From Thelonectria olida (taxonomy: Eukaryota > Ascomycota > Sordariomycetes > Hypocreales > Nectriaceae), in contig JAGPYM010000076.1 of NCBI GenBank assembly GCA_020736575.1, forward strand, positions 1 to 64,000: a stretch of DNA of 64,000 nucleotides, read 5' to 3'. Below the pieces are notes generated by a model, which searched no databases, had not been told where the DNA came from, and was given only the letters and a program-made list of their open reading frames with translations. The translations under genes were made by a program, and so were the position numbers. Positions within the stretch are counted from its first letter, which is position 1. Each line of letters opens with the position of its first letter. Below are positions 35,950 through 46,787 of the stretch, piece after piece.

Positions 35950-38202
35950 TTTGCTAATCGTGGATAAAAGGCACCTGGACTCTAGCTGTGAACCCCGGGA
36001 AATCATTCAGGCAGACTTTGCAAAGAACCGTACCATCTTTACTAAGTCATCAGGGCCGGGTAAACTGCCGGGTGATCATGCGGGTCGAAGCCTCTACTGC
36101 ATAGTACGACTCTTCAATCGAAACAATGCATTTTCTTCTCAACATAAAGCCTGCCAATCAAATAACTGAGGAATTTTGCATTCCCTGAATCCGGCTTGTT
36201 CTTATTTAGGCTGTATTCCAACCCCCGTGGGGGATCTACCGATTCGGCAGTGTATAACGGGCCATTCTGCCGAAATCTCCACAGCTGAGGGGGAAGTTGT
36301 TTCAAAATCAGGTGTCCGTATTCCATGACCACTTACGGGCAGGCCAGGGGTCTTGTCGAGGTTCCGAATCACTTGTCCCTTTCTCGGCCACAGAAGCGAT
36401 AGTCTTGCTCGATCTTCTCGCTTCGATCTTTTGTTTTAACCGGAAGTGCCATGACTGTTCCTGTGGAGAATCATCAGTGCCGGAGCCTGCCCTGTGCTAT
36501 GGGAATTGTCATCGCAGGAAACCTGAGCCCTCGATCATGCTAGTGCCAAGGTATACCCTTCATCCTGACCTGAAAATGAGAAACCCCAAGTTCCTAGTTC
36601 GCCGCCCAAAGGAATAGTCTTTCCACCCGGAAACCAATCTCAGGGTGCGCGGGGCGTCTCTAGAGGACGTGTCATGCCGCGGAAGGGATTCACTCAGTAG
36701 CTTTCTTTCTCATCAGAAACCCCACGTTGCCGGACTCTCCAGTATTCATGCCGCTTCCATTGGTTTATTGAGGAGCTCGTGTTTCGTCTAGCCTAAATGC
36801 AAGAGCTAGCAAATTCGTTCGGAGCTTTGTTAAGGCTATCTATATCTAGGCAGCATGTTACTCGCAATGACAGAATCCGATTACTAACAGCCCTACTACG
36901 CGTCACCCGTTACTCATCCTATCATAACTTGTACAATATCCGATTACTTGCTCGAGAGAAGGAAATAAGAGTAACTTTAAGGACATCGATCAAGGAATGG
37001 GAACCAACCCAATACATCACCCGAATCTCGACATTAGTTTTTCCCTTTCTCATGCGTGAGCCGAAGCTTTCGCTGCTTTAGCCGGAGCACCATGGGAGCA
37101 GTACCGGAGCATGGTGGATGAGTGCGGCGCAGTCAGAGAGGGTAATATGGCTTCCAAATTAGAACAACTCATAAGGATGCGTTTTGCCTCTCTATAATGC
37201 AGTACCTCATCGTGGGGTGTATCAAATACTAATAGGACACAAGAACTGGGAGCCTGTATATCTTAGTAGAGAGTTTAACCACCTCCTCCCATTATCTCTT
37301 CCAATATCAAGTTGCCCTCGCGAGATAGACCTACCCCCCTTGCTGCTATCCGGAATTCGCGTGAAAAGTATAAGTTTTTATCATGGCGTTATCCTAACTA
37401 TCTGCTATTAGAGTCACCAACACCTGCTTCCGAGCTTGGAGAGCTTTGGTCAAGTCTCAAGGGCTGCCTAAGGCAACCACTGGAGACAAATTGCTCATCC
37501 AAACCTCTCACTCCTGGAAATTGCGGCATTAACAACAAGGGGCCGTGGGTGTTGTGAATTCAGCCGAAATGTCTTCCCTGGGAAGACTGTAACATCGAGG
37601 CTTGGTGACTAGCCTCACCCATGACGGTGAGGCGGAACGGGGAGCCGAGTACCCATAGAACTCGTAGGAACAGCGGCAAGCAAAGGACCAATATGCATTC
37701 AAATTAGAAGACTTGAGCAATATAACTAGGAAACCCCCGAACAGTTTGTCTGATGAGTAGCAGGGACAATAGAGAAGTATCACGCTGTGTAACTTCGCAT
37801 GGTAGCAGAAGTTCTCAAGATGAAAGGGCCGAAATCGTCAACTCCACATAAGCAACGCTATAGAGCCGCCAGATTTATCGCTCCATGATTACAGACACTA
37901 GGGTCTCTCATTAAATATCTGTGTTACGAATGACTTACTGGCTACTAAGATTCTCAAAGATGTTCAGCTACATTGTTCAGTCATATATCGGAAACCATCA
38001 TGGCTAATCCAGTCAACGCCAAAACAGGCCATGAGTCTGTCATAGGGGTTGATTTTGCGGCTATATGTACCGGCACATATTCAAGCCTTAATATATATAA
38101 CGTGAAGATTAAATTGACAATTTCTCGCTTCCTTCTGAGCTGAGATCCGCTGTGCCAGAGGGAGTTTCCCGCCTCTGTGACTGGGACCATCGTGCAAATG
38201 CT
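35950..38202. other. 2.2 kb without a confident gene
   Basis: Includes the GH11 upstream region (with CCCCCGTGGGGG at about 36223-36234, which contains a CreA-like GTGGGG). The right part is the 3' side of the feruloyl esterase gene. Frames at 36797-37081 and 36297-36617 have no recognisable motif. A small inverted repeat, CCTCACC/GGTGAGG, lies near 37612-37633. Confidence 0.4.
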
Positions 38203-39080
38203 TTAAGAACGACGAGCATTGTTGAAGAAGGTCCAGGTCTCTCCTGGAGCCCAGGGGCCGCTATTGTTGTCGTGGGGGTCGGCGACGTGGTCGCCACTGT
38301 GAGCAATCCAGGTGACGGGAGCTCGGCTGCACTGGTAGGTGGTCTTGATGTGGGAGCCGGAGCCGCGGGCGGGCTCGGGGGCGTTTTTCGACTGGCAGCC
38401 GTTGAGCTGGAGGAACTTGTCGCGCAGGGCTCGGCCACGGTCAATGGGGAGGACGCTGTCGGCCACACCGTGAATACCAAGGTAGGCAACGGGCTTGTTC
38501 CCTCCGTTGCATCCGCTGAGCTGAGCACCAGAGATGACAGCAACGGCCTTGAAGACGTCTAGGGTCTTTGGTTAGTAATTGCTCGTAATGGTATTCTCCA
38601 GCATCCTACGGTCTTACCAGGTCGGGAGCAAGCAACGGAGAAGGACATGGCACCGCCGTAGCTAAAGCCAGTGGCAAATATTTGCTGCTCATCAATACAA
38701 AGGTTGGACTTGACGGTATCAAGGATCTGGTCAGTAAAAGTGATGTCGTTTCCATTGGTGTTCGCCCAACCGGCATCTAAGCCCTGGGGAGCAACGAAGA
38801 TGGCAGAGCCCTGGGCCAGGCTCTCGAGGCCGTAGTAGCCTCCACCAGCTACATTCTGCATGGAGCCACCGCGCCAGTGGTAGCCGAAGATGAGCTTGTA
38901 GGGCTGGTTGCGGTTGTAGTTGTTGGGGATCTTCAGGGTGTACTGACGTTGCTGGCCAGCAACCGTGACGGTCTTGACGCCGCTCTGGATGGGATTCTTA
39001 CCGCAGCCTGCGGAGGCGGCGGCAATGCCCTGAGCGGCGGCGATGAGGAGGAAGACGGTAGCTAGAAGGTTTCTGAACAT
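38203..39080 (-). CDS. Feruloyl esterase-like enzyme, CE1 (FaeC/LpqC type)
   Basis: Exons 39080-38618 and 38558-38203 (59-base intron GTAAGA...CTAACC...CCTAG) encode 272 residues. A signal peptide ([20 protein letters not shown]) precedes SAGCGK. The protein has the alpha/beta-hydrolase features of secreted CE1 esterases: [10 protein letters not shown] (oxyanion region), [16 protein letters not shown], nucleophile Ser in [34 protein letters not shown] (acid Asp) and [12 protein letters not shown] (His). It probably releases ferulic or acetyl groups from xylan side chains outside the cell; the exact ester specificity cannot be read here. There is no binding module. The upstream TATATAAA (39175-39182) and CreA-like GCGGGG (39193-39198) fit a carbon-regulated promoter. 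Confidence 0.9.
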
Positions 39081-39174
39081 GGTGAAAGGATCACCTTGAG
39101 TTGTTTGTATTGGATAGAAGTGAATGTACAGAGCCACTTACAGAACTAGTTGGAAATCCGTCATCATCTCAACG

Positions 39175-39198
39175 TTTATATACTACCATCTCCCCCGC
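39175..39198 (-). promoter_or_regulatory. Core promoter of the CE1 esterase gene (TATA plus CreA-like site)
   Basis: TATATAAA 95 bases before the ATG, with GCGGGG (fits the SYGGRG consensus of the carbon repressor CreA) directly upstream. Single CreA-like hexamers are frequent by chance, so only the TATA call is reasonably firm. Confidence 0.4.
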
Positions 39199-40204
39199 AA
39201 AACATGCTATAAAAAGAAGACGGAGACTTACTAGTTCGTATAACAGCCCTAATTAGGAACAAACGAGGTCGATATAGGCATAAACTAACCGGATGAAAGC
39301 CGAAATTCTGGGCAATCTATTTCCTGCAAAAAAACACATCGCGAATGGAGGAAAAACTTCCGTCAATCCCTGGGGTTTCGCAAATCATGCAAACCCCGTA
39401 ATACATGGTCCTTCTATTAAACCTGATGCAACAACAGCCCCTCAGCCAAGTCGCCTTTCATATGGTGGTATGTACTTTTGTTTGCAAACTGCTGATTCCT
39501 ATCGGCACTAACACCATCCCCCCGAGCTTAGGGTTAGGCTGGGGCGTGGCTCTAGATGTAAGAGTAATAACAATACCCACGAATCCTCCCAGCCGACGCT
39601 GTTTGCAAAAAGTTCCTCAAGTGGCCATTTTTCGTATTTCAGATAGCCCAGCTAAATCATCCCAAATTATCCTCGCAAGGAGAAGTATCCTCCACTGATC
39701 CCCAGTTCATCATTTGATCGGCACAGTTCTCCTCGTCTGTGATGCCACGTCCATCGGGCGCAAATAACTTCCAAATCGGTGTTCGCCTTGGCCATGACCC
39801 CTGCCCATTCGCCCGTTAGACACGCGCCGACACCGATGACTACACACCTATGACTACTCTGTACACACCTATCAATTACCCGGGCACCTCACGGAGGGAG
39901 GAAGGGGGGCAGTGGATCTCTGCAGCACCACACAGAGTATCACCTCAATTGAGGACCATGAGACCCATTGTCCCATTTCGGCTGCCCTAGGGAAAAATTC
40001 TATCAATGAGGATTGACCTTGTTCATCTCTTTCGAGGTGCTGGTGTTCCGGAGTCGAGCAGACTATACGAGCTTCCAAGTACTTAAAGTCACTATTATTG
40101 CAAGAGCCAGGAGGGAAGGGATCAGCCATTGGAACACCTCCACTGTTAATTCACTTCTACTTTATCCGTTTCATTCTTCCCATACTCTCTTTTGATTCGT
40201 CACC
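39199..40204. other. Divergent intergenic region between CE1 and GH62
   Basis: About 1 kb of balanced sequence between two genes transcribed away from each other. It holds one GGCTGG (39537-39542), a weak match to XlnR-type sites, and no gene. Confidence 0.35.
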
Positions 40205-41557
40205 ATATTATTAATACGCGGTCTTCAACTTCTCATTGCGACCTACGGTGCAGCCGCTGCCTCGATTCCCGTCGACAGGTCGGCTCTGGAAGTCAGACGA
40301 AAAATAAAATAATAGATAGCTTTTTTTAATAATTTTAAAATCTTATTTATAATTAAATATACTAGGTTCCCTTTAAAAAGCCTAAATAAAATACTAATAA
40401 GAATTATAAAACATTTTAAGATCTACTACTTATAATAATAAAATTAGGTAAGGTTTAGGGGAGTATTAACCTATCTATTAAAGTGTAAATAAAGCAGCCT
40501 TTTTTTAAAAATATATTCTAAAAGAAGCTTAATAAGGGTAAGTTAAAATAGATCGCGTCTCTTCCTTACGAGTACTATATTACTGCTAACCTAGAAAACT
40601 CCAAGTCGACTTGATGGCTCCGACCGACGCGCTAAGGAGAAACAAGCCAGCGCTCCTCAAAGCTACTCGTGGACCTCGACTGGACCTCTCATCCCTGCCA
40701 AGAACGATGGCCGTGGCATCAAGGCTCTCAATGATCCATCCATCGTCCAGGTTGATGGGAAGTACCACGTCTTTGCCAGCACGGCGTCTACCTGAGCTTC
40801 ACCGACTTCAACCAGGCTCAGAACGTTCAGCTCCACTACCTCGAGGACAAAGCCACTGGCCGTGGCTACCATGCTGCGCCCCAGGTCTTCTACTTTGCTC
40901 CTTAGAAGCTTTGGTATCTCATCTACCAGAACGGCAATGCTTCCTACTCTACCAACAAGGACATCAACAACCCTAACGGCTGGAGTGCGCCTAAGAACTT
41001 CTACTCTAATATGCCCGATATCATCCGCCAGAACATCGGCAACGGCAACTGGGTCGACATGTGGGTGATTTGCGACAACAGCAAATGCCACCTCTTCTCC
41101 TCTGATGACAACGGTCACCTCTACCGCTCCTCCACCTCCCTCCAGAACTTCCCCAACGGCTTTGGCAACACTGCCATTGCCCTGTCTGACACCAACCGCT
41201 ACGCTCTCTTCGAGGCCTCGTGCGTCTACCACCTGGAGACCGGCGGCTACCTCCTCCTCGTCGAGGCCATTGGCACTGATGGCAACCAATACTTCCGCTC
41301 CTGGACTGCCTCCAGCTCAGCAGCCCCTGGAGCGCCAACGCCAACACCGAGTCCAACCCCTTCGCTCGCTCCAACAACGTTCGCTTCCCCAGCGGCGCCT
41401 GGACCAAGAGTATCAGCCATGGTGAATCATCCGTACCAAGACCGACCAGACTCTTACTATTAGCCCCAACGGTATGCGCTTCCTCTACCAGGGTCTCGAC
41501 CCCAAGGCTACCGGTAACTGCGATGAGCTTCCTTTGAAGTTGGCTCTTATCACTTAA
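40205..41557 (+). pseudogene. GH62 alpha-L-arabinofuranosidase, broken
   Basis: Nearly the whole GH62 catalytic domain can be followed. It runs SYSWTSTGPLIP, NDPSIVQVDGKYHVFAS, FTDFNQAQNVQLHYLED, QVFYFAP, WYLIYQNGNASYSTN, NPNGWSAPKNFYS, WVDMWVICDN, FSSDDNGHLYRSS and ALFEASCVYHL, then RFPSGAWTKSISHGE and MRFLYQGLDP to TAA at 41555-41557. A signal-peptide-like start lies at 40205 (LLIRGLQLLIATYGAAAAS), where the expected ATG in a CACCATG context reads CACCATA. Lesions are the lost start, an AT-rich insertion of about 290 bases (40310-40595), a frameshift near 40790, TAG at 40903-40905, a frameshift near 41323 and a one-base loss near 41424. The working enzyme would remove arabinose side chains from arabinoxylan. 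It sits between CE1 and GH10 genes. Confidence 0.85.
40310..40595. repeat. AT-rich insertion inside the GH62 pseudogene
   Basis: Separates the signal-peptide part (ending SALEVRRK) from the mature part (starting RLDGSDRRAKEKQ). It is strongly A/T like the repeat blocks and has no counterpart in GH62 genes. GTCGAC occurs at both borders (40270-40275 and 40607-40612), which could be a coincidence or a trace of duplicated target. Element type unknown. Confidence 0.55.
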
Positions 41558-42758
41558 AACTAAAAGGCATAAGGCAATTAGAGAGGAGAGCTGCATGCTG
41601 TGTCCCTTGAACACAGCGACAGTTTTACCTGATTTGTATATTTTGAGAGTTATGGCCAGGTCGATGGCACTACCTACTCGGCTGGTGTCTTTTCTGTCAA
41701 TAGTTTTGAAGTCAGCCACCCCAGAGTTCGCCACACCCAGCTTTCGCCTGTGAGATTGACAGCTGTGTGCGGTTAATTTGCAAGAAGGATATTTGTGGCT
41801 TGTGGGGAGAAGGCGTGGGGAATGGACCGACGCCCCCGCACGAAGGACAAGCAAGGAAAACAAGCCATCAAGAAGACTTCAATCTATAAGAATACCAGTT
41901 TCTGCCCAATAACTGTAACAAGCTCAAGTTACACTGATCTGGTGCTGTAAGCACCCCATTAACCGCTTGCTGTGTCTCCTCGTCCTACAAAATGGTAGAA
42001 TTTGGGAGTTGGAACTCGACGTTTGTTCTAAGAGTCTGACGAAGCAAACCTACTAGGACAAGAAGCATTTAGCCTGAGTTAACCTCCGGCTTCCAGCATT
42101 GAGGCATGCGTAATCCAAATTCGCATCGGCAGAATCAGCAACATAATGAACTTGGTGCAAGCATCTCACATTCAAAAGCGCCCAAAATGATTGAAAATAG
42201 TCTACTCCGTATGCTCGCATTCCCTTCTCTTAAGCGGGCCGACAGTTTTCGCAAGTAAGCAAAACATGCTCACGACCTAGAATTTCCTAGCAATGGTGAC
42301 CAGGGTCTGACGATTTCATATCCATCAATTGGGTCGCTTGCGTCCATCGTACAATGCGCCGATCCCTGATGGAACAGAACTTTTTCGAAACACAGAGACG
42401 TTTCCTCGGCAAACAACCTTGGGAAGTGAGATGTTTCCTGCATTCAATCGCGCGAGTAATCTCGTATTTAAAGATTTTCCGTCGGCAACGCGGCAAGAAT
42501 CTGACTGTTTTATTGTTTTTCCAATGCTGCATATGATGTAGATATAGAGAGTGATTTACCTAAAATAAACCTAGTAAAAGCAGTCTGTTTAAAGTTATCC
42601 TAAGGTAATAGTTCTAAAGCCCGATTTGGCATGCCTGTTAAGCTTATACAAAGCCGTACCTAATAAACAAATGCGAAAGAGAATTAAATCACGCCACCCT
42701 AAAGCTATTAATTTCTAAAATAGTAATATATATAATTCTCCTATAGGCACCAATTATA
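41558..42758. other. Spacer, no gene seen
   Basis: Balanced until about 42540, then AT-rich up to the border of repeat copy C. Only short frames; those on the minus strand across 41021-41863 are shadows of the GH62 remnant. Confidence 0.4.
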
Positions 42759-42942
42759 ATAAGTTATATTATTATTATTAAAAAAGCTAATAATTTAAAT
42801 ATATAATAAAGGTTAATATAAGCTAAACCCTAGCCTTATATCTATTATAATAAGCTTTTTAATAAGGCTTATAATTAGTTTTAATATAAAAGTTCCTATT
42901 AAATAAACCTTATTTAAAAAACCTTATTTTAAACTTCTAATA

Positions 42943-42991
42943 ACGTACATGATAAGCGAGTCGGAAATACAAGCGAGTCGGAAAAAAATCC
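42943..42991. repeat. Left terminal inverted repeat of the pogo-type transposon
   Basis: Identical, in reverse complement, to 44754-44802 over 49 bases. The identity ends at the next base (T versus C). Confidence 0.95.
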
Positions 42992-43048
42992 TCACCCTCC
43001 AGATAGAATTCTAGATAAAATCAAAATAAAGCCTTAAATCAATTGAAA

Positions 43049-44704
43049 CTAATCGCTATTCTCTTCTCCAGATATTTCAACAACAATCTGACATGTTCTT
43101 GAGTTATGACCAGCCTTACTACATATTCCACACCGCCTTTCCCTCGCCGCCCCCGACCTTCCCCGATCACCACTTCTCGATAATTCCGCCCTCACCTGCG
43201 CATCAACGTCTTTCTGATTAATCTCATCCTTCCCCTCACCTACAGTCATCTTCCCTCCATTTCGCAGCCGGGTTCTTTTCGCTCTGCGCCGCTTGCTAAG
43301 GGTCTCATTTGACTGTCGAAGGTCCTGGACCTCAGACTCTAATAAGCTCATCTTATGCATTATTGCCTTTGTTCCCTTAGTCAATGACTTCAGGGCCTCA
43401 AGAATAGACGCAGGTGAGCTACTCTGATGCCTTTTGATTCGTCTTTCGAGGTATTCAGACTGTGAGCTAGCCTCAAGCACTGTCTTTGGTGTCTTAGAAA
43501 CCCAAGGGTCGGGGAGGCCGACCTCCTCTCTAATCGGTGTTGGAGTCCGTAGCTGCACGTCAAGCTTCGATATGACATTTTCTGGGTTCAAGGGAACAAG
43601 TCCCGCCCCTCGAAAACCTCCCTCAATATTACTCCTTGTCATCGCGGCTTCGTGGGCGGCACAAAAGGCCGGGAAGAAGTCGGTCTTGGAAACATGGGTT
43701 ATCGAGCACCTGATCAGATGCTCGATTTCTCGACCATATGCCTTTTTGAGCGGACCAAAGCACCCGACGTCAAGAGGCTGGAGTAGATGAGACGAATGAG
43801 CCGGCATACACAGCGTGATGATGTGGTTGCCTTCGCAATATTTCTCAAAGTCGACCGAGTGGTGGCTGTCATGCCCATCGAGGATCAGAAGACGATAGCG
43901 ACCGGTTGATCGGGCCTTGGTGTGTTGATCGAAGTGTTTGAGCCACTCAAGACCTGTATCATTGTCGGTCCAGCCATTATGAGTCGTCGCAATAGCCCAA
44001 TCGTCCGGGAGGTTGCTTTCTTGGTACCAATTAGCGAGGTGATATTGGCCCGCAACCACGATGAACGGCGCGATCACCCAGCCTTCGGCATTGATCGCCT
44101 GAATGGCCGTAACCCATTCCCGGTTTCCAGGCTGCACTGATTTCGCCTTTCCACGTCTTTCTGCGCCCGTGACAACCATTCCGCTTGCAATGATGCCCAT
44201 CATAAAGCCAGTCTCGTCAAAGTTGTAGATGTCAGCTAGGTTGATACCGTATTTCGCGATTGTGTTCTCCACGAGCCTGAACCAATGGCGAATAATGGCC
44301 GGATCTTCGCATTTAGCCCTCTGATAATCGTATCTACGATTAAAACGCGTCTTTAGGTCTGGTTGTCGCCTGACGAAGTTGGAAGCCCAGCGCTTGCCGA
44401 CGGGTGACGCGTCGCGGTCGGCGAGCAGTCGGTTGGCCATTTCTTCCACACCACGAAGCCGAGGGGGAAACCCTCGAGAGTCTAGGTCGATAATATATTC
44501 AATAATGATCTGTTCCTCTAGATCGGATAGTTTGCGTGAATTCGGGATAATATCGCCTCGAGAAGGTTTGCCATAATATCGATCATAGAGGGTGCTAGGC
44601 GGGACTTTATATATCCTTGCAGCGGGATAGATGCGTAATTTTGGGTCGTTTCGAAGAGCCTGAAGGGCGAGGATAATATTTTTCTCTTTGCTTAACTGTG
44701 GCAT
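43049..44704 (-). CDS. Pogo/Tigger-family DDE transposase with C-terminal zinc knuckle
   Basis: Single intronless frame of 551 residues starting ATG at 44704. An N-terminal helix-turn-helix region of psq type (ILALQALRNDPKLRIYPAA, VPPSTLYDRYYG) is followed by a CENP-B-like HTH (EEQIIEYIIDL, GKRWASNFVRRQPDL). The DDE_1 catalytic core shows the first Asp in IYNFDETGFMMG, the second in LLILDGHDSHHS and the third in LLQPLDVGCFGPLKKAYG. After a charged, coiled-coil-like stretch the protein ends with CGICSKAGHNSRTC, a CCHC zinc knuckle (CX2CX4HX4C) found in a subset of fungal pogo-like transposases. All catalytic residues and the full frame are intact, so it may be active. It binds the terminal repeats and moves the element by cut and paste into TA. 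Confidence 0.95.
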   Translation of the reverse strand: MPQLSKEKNIILALQALRNDPKLRIYPAARIYKVPPSTLYDRYYGKPSRGDIIPNSRKLSDLEEQIIIEYIIDLDSRGFPPRLRGVEEMANRLLADRDASPVGKRWASNFVRRQPDLKTRFNRRYDYQRAKCEDPAIIRHWFRLVENTIAKYGINLADIYNFDETGFMMGIIASGMVVTGAERRGKAKSVQPGNREWVTAIQAINAEGWVIAPFIVVAGQYHLANWYQESNLPDDWAIATTHNGWTDNDTGLEWLKHFDQHTKARSTGRYRLLILDGHDSHHSVDFEKYCEGNHIITLCMPAHSSHLLQPLDVGCFGPLKKAYGREIEHLIRCSITHVSKTDFFPAFCAAHEAAMTRSNIEGGFRGAGLVPLNPENVISKLDVQLRTPTPIREEVGLPDPWVSKTPKTVLEASSQSEYLERRIKRHQSSSPASILEALKSLTKGTKAIMHKMSLLESEVQDLRQSNETLSKRRRAKRTRLRNGGKMTVGEGKDEINQKDVDAQVRAELSRSGDRGRSGAARERRCGICSKAGHNSRTCQIVVEISGEENSD

Positions 44705-44753
44705 ACTTGGTGGTTGAGAAATAATTGATTAAAGGAAAATGAAGGTGGTTGGG

Positions 44754-44802
44754 GGATTTTTTTCCGACTCGCTTGTATTTCCGACTCGCTTATCATGTAC
44801 GT
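44754..44802. repeat. Right terminal inverted repeat of the pogo-type transposon
   Basis: Reverse complement of the left repeat. Followed by the TA target duplication and then repeat-copy C sequence (TAAAAGTACC). Confidence 0.95.
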
Positions 44803-45540
44803 TATAAAAGTACCTATTTTTTTAATTTAACTCTAGTTTATATAATTTAACTAATAATATAATATATAATAGTTAAAATACCTAACTTTTTATTAATTAA
44901 ATATAATATAATCTAATTAAATAATAAAAGCTATATAACTACTTATTATATTAAAATATATAAATTTCTTTAAATATATTAAATTAATAAAAAATTTTAA
45001 TAGATATTTAAAAGAGTTATAACTTTTAAGTATTTTTATACTATTTAATATAAATATACTATTAAATATTAATTAAAAGATTAATCTAATTATTTTAAAT
45101 TATAAAATTCTCATTAAAAGACCTAATATATATTAATATTATTATAACTTTTTTAAATAGAAAGTTAAAAACCTTATATAACTTTTTAAAAGGAAAAGAA
45201 AAAACTATTTTAATAATAATAATAAGCAATTTATTAAAATAATCTAATTAAATACTTATAAGCTATAGCTTTAGGAGCTATTATATATAATAGTAATAAT
45301 CTAAATAGTTACCTAAAAGGGAAGGAAAATTTAAAAATAAAAAGTAGGTCAAATGGACGCAAGAGTTAAAAAAGTAAGGGGGCTAAAAAGGTTAAATAAA
45401 AAAGGAAAGTCTAAAAAAGGTTAAAATAGGTCTAAGGGCATTTAAACTAATAGAAATAGAGTAAGGCAACCAGGCAGCAAAATACACTAAGAGTTTATAT
45501 AATAATAAAAATTACCAATTGTAAAGATGAGTTGTATTAT

Positions 45541-46299
45541 AACGCGTACGGTTTTCCGCCTGCATTTATTGGGTGCAGTAATCAATTGGCTTACTTTTCG
45601 CTATAATAACACTTACTTTAAAGCTAAGGACTTTGTTAAGAAGACAATCAATCATCTCTTACACTTATATCACATTGTGGGCTATTGAACTATAGCCTTA
45701 GACAATTCCTCCAAGAAAGGAGTCTGGTAATTGAATTGCCTTTCCGCTTTAAGATTGCGCCATCTGCCTTCGGCCCTTTATTCTGTCAACTATAGCGCTG
45801 CTTACAAGGTTCCAGAAATGCACAAGGGCCAGGTTCGGAGTACTCCACAGCCGAGGACCCGAAGAAGTATGACGTCTTCCAACGTACGGCTCCTTTCAGA
45901 ACATCCTTGCCAACGTGTTACAGGTCTGTGCGCTAAGACCCTTTTTTTGGAAATCGGTGATCTTTTAACCTATCACCTGTGAAAATCACACGTGATTGAT
46001 TGCCCCTTTACCGGTGCAATCGGAGGTCTACGCTCAGTCATTTTCAAGAATTTCCTATTGCAGGATAGAGATCGCGGGTTTTTGAGCATTTCTCTATGTA
46101 CTCCGAGAGTTCGGATTCCGGAAGAACAACTAATTATCAAACCAATCTAAGAATGGCAATCGAAGCTCATGCTTACCTCGGTCTCGAACCATTAACCATA
46201 ATATACCAGGTGCACCCTATAAGGACTCAGAAGAATTAAGGAAGCAACACGAGCCCTCAGGCAATCAACGCCCCGAAAGGTCCAGAAGCTGAACATTAA
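45541..46299. other. Spacer upstream of the GH10 gene, no gene seen
   Basis: Balanced sequence immediately after repeat copy C. Only short frames. Confidence 0.35.
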
Positions 46300-46319
46300 G
46301 GCTAAAACGTGCGGCTAAA
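46300..46319 (+). promoter_or_regulatory. Tandem GGCTAAA boxes (XlnR/Xyr1-type sites)
   Basis: GGCTAAA at 46300-46306 and again at 46313-46319, same orientation, 13 bases apart. They lie about 470-490 bases upstream of the GH10 start codon. GGCTAA is the established XlnR core in Aspergillus, and Xyr1 binds closely related motifs in Trichoderma, often paired. Confidence 0.6.
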
Positions 46320-46333
46320 TGCCAAGGGGTCAG

Positions 46334-46590
46334 CTAGCGGAGACTTTCGCGAGGGATCCAATAAAGCGCAGGGAGCATCATGACCTGTTCATCCGCTCGG
46401 CTCTTTCGATGGGCATAGCTCGCTCGGCTCATCGGCAATGCTGTGGTGGATCCTTGAAACATAGTCCCTTTCTTCGACCAGGGCTGCATCAGCTCTAGGT
46501 AAAACGCCTCAAAGTCGGGACATATTCTCTCCAATGGCACAATGGCTCTGAAACCGATGGAGGCGTCGGATACGAGAATGGGCTTGGTGA
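46334..46590 (-). pseudogene. Conserved-looking protein fragment of unknown family
   Basis: The frame reads KPILVSDASIGFRAIVPLER, then ICPDFEAFYLELMQPWSKKG, and ends near ALYWIPRESLR. Codon use and composition look protein-coding, but only about 84 residues remain. Upstream the frame is closed by a TAG that could instead be a splice acceptor. I do not recognise the family. It lies inside the GH10 promoter interval and is probably a relic. Confidence 0.35.
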
Positions 46591-46787
46591 CCTATTCCTG
46601 AGAATTAAAGTACATAGAAACGATATTCAAGTTCGTTGTTATTTAATAGATAGAATCTCCCCATTCTGAAATCCTCGTCTCGTGGCAGGCACATAAGCTT
46701 CTCCTTCATTCCTAGTCATTCACTACTATCCGTTGCAGGCCACTCATTTGTTTCACCTCTCTCTCTTCTCCAAACGCAAATTTCAAT

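Larger units (their letters stand above)
42943..44802 (-). mobile_element. Pogo/Fot1-type DNA transposon, structurally complete
   Basis: 1860 bases bounded by 49-base perfect terminal inverted repeats (42943-42991 and 44754-44802), flanked by TA duplications (42941-42942 and 44803-44804). Each terminal repeat begins ACGTACATGATAAGCGAG and holds two copies of AAGCGAGTCGGAA about 19 bases apart, plausible transposase-binding sites. It encodes one uninterrupted transposase. GC content is normal and there are no RIP-type stops, unlike the surrounding repeat, so the insertion is younger than, or escaped, the RIP that hit its host. Confidence 0.95.
42773..45526 (-). mobile_element. Copy C of the 0.9 kb repeat family, split by a DNA transposon
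   Basis: On the minus strand it starts CTTTACAATTGGTAA (45526) and ends GCTTTTTTAATAATA (42773). The flanking 14-base duplications are ATAAGTTATATTAT (42759-42772) and ATGAGTTGTATTAT (45527-45540). They differ at two sites, both G-to-A, as RIP would produce. Removing the 1860-base transposon and one TA leaves about 890 bases, equal to copies A and B. Confidence 0.75.

Noticed and set aside
37612..37633. Inverted repeat CCTCACC/GGTGAGG
   Set aside because: Seven-base stem in a region without other signals; expected by chance in 64 kb.
41021..41863. 280-codon minus-strand frame
   Set aside because: Antisense shadow of the GH62 remnant; composition mirrors the coding strand and there is no family match.
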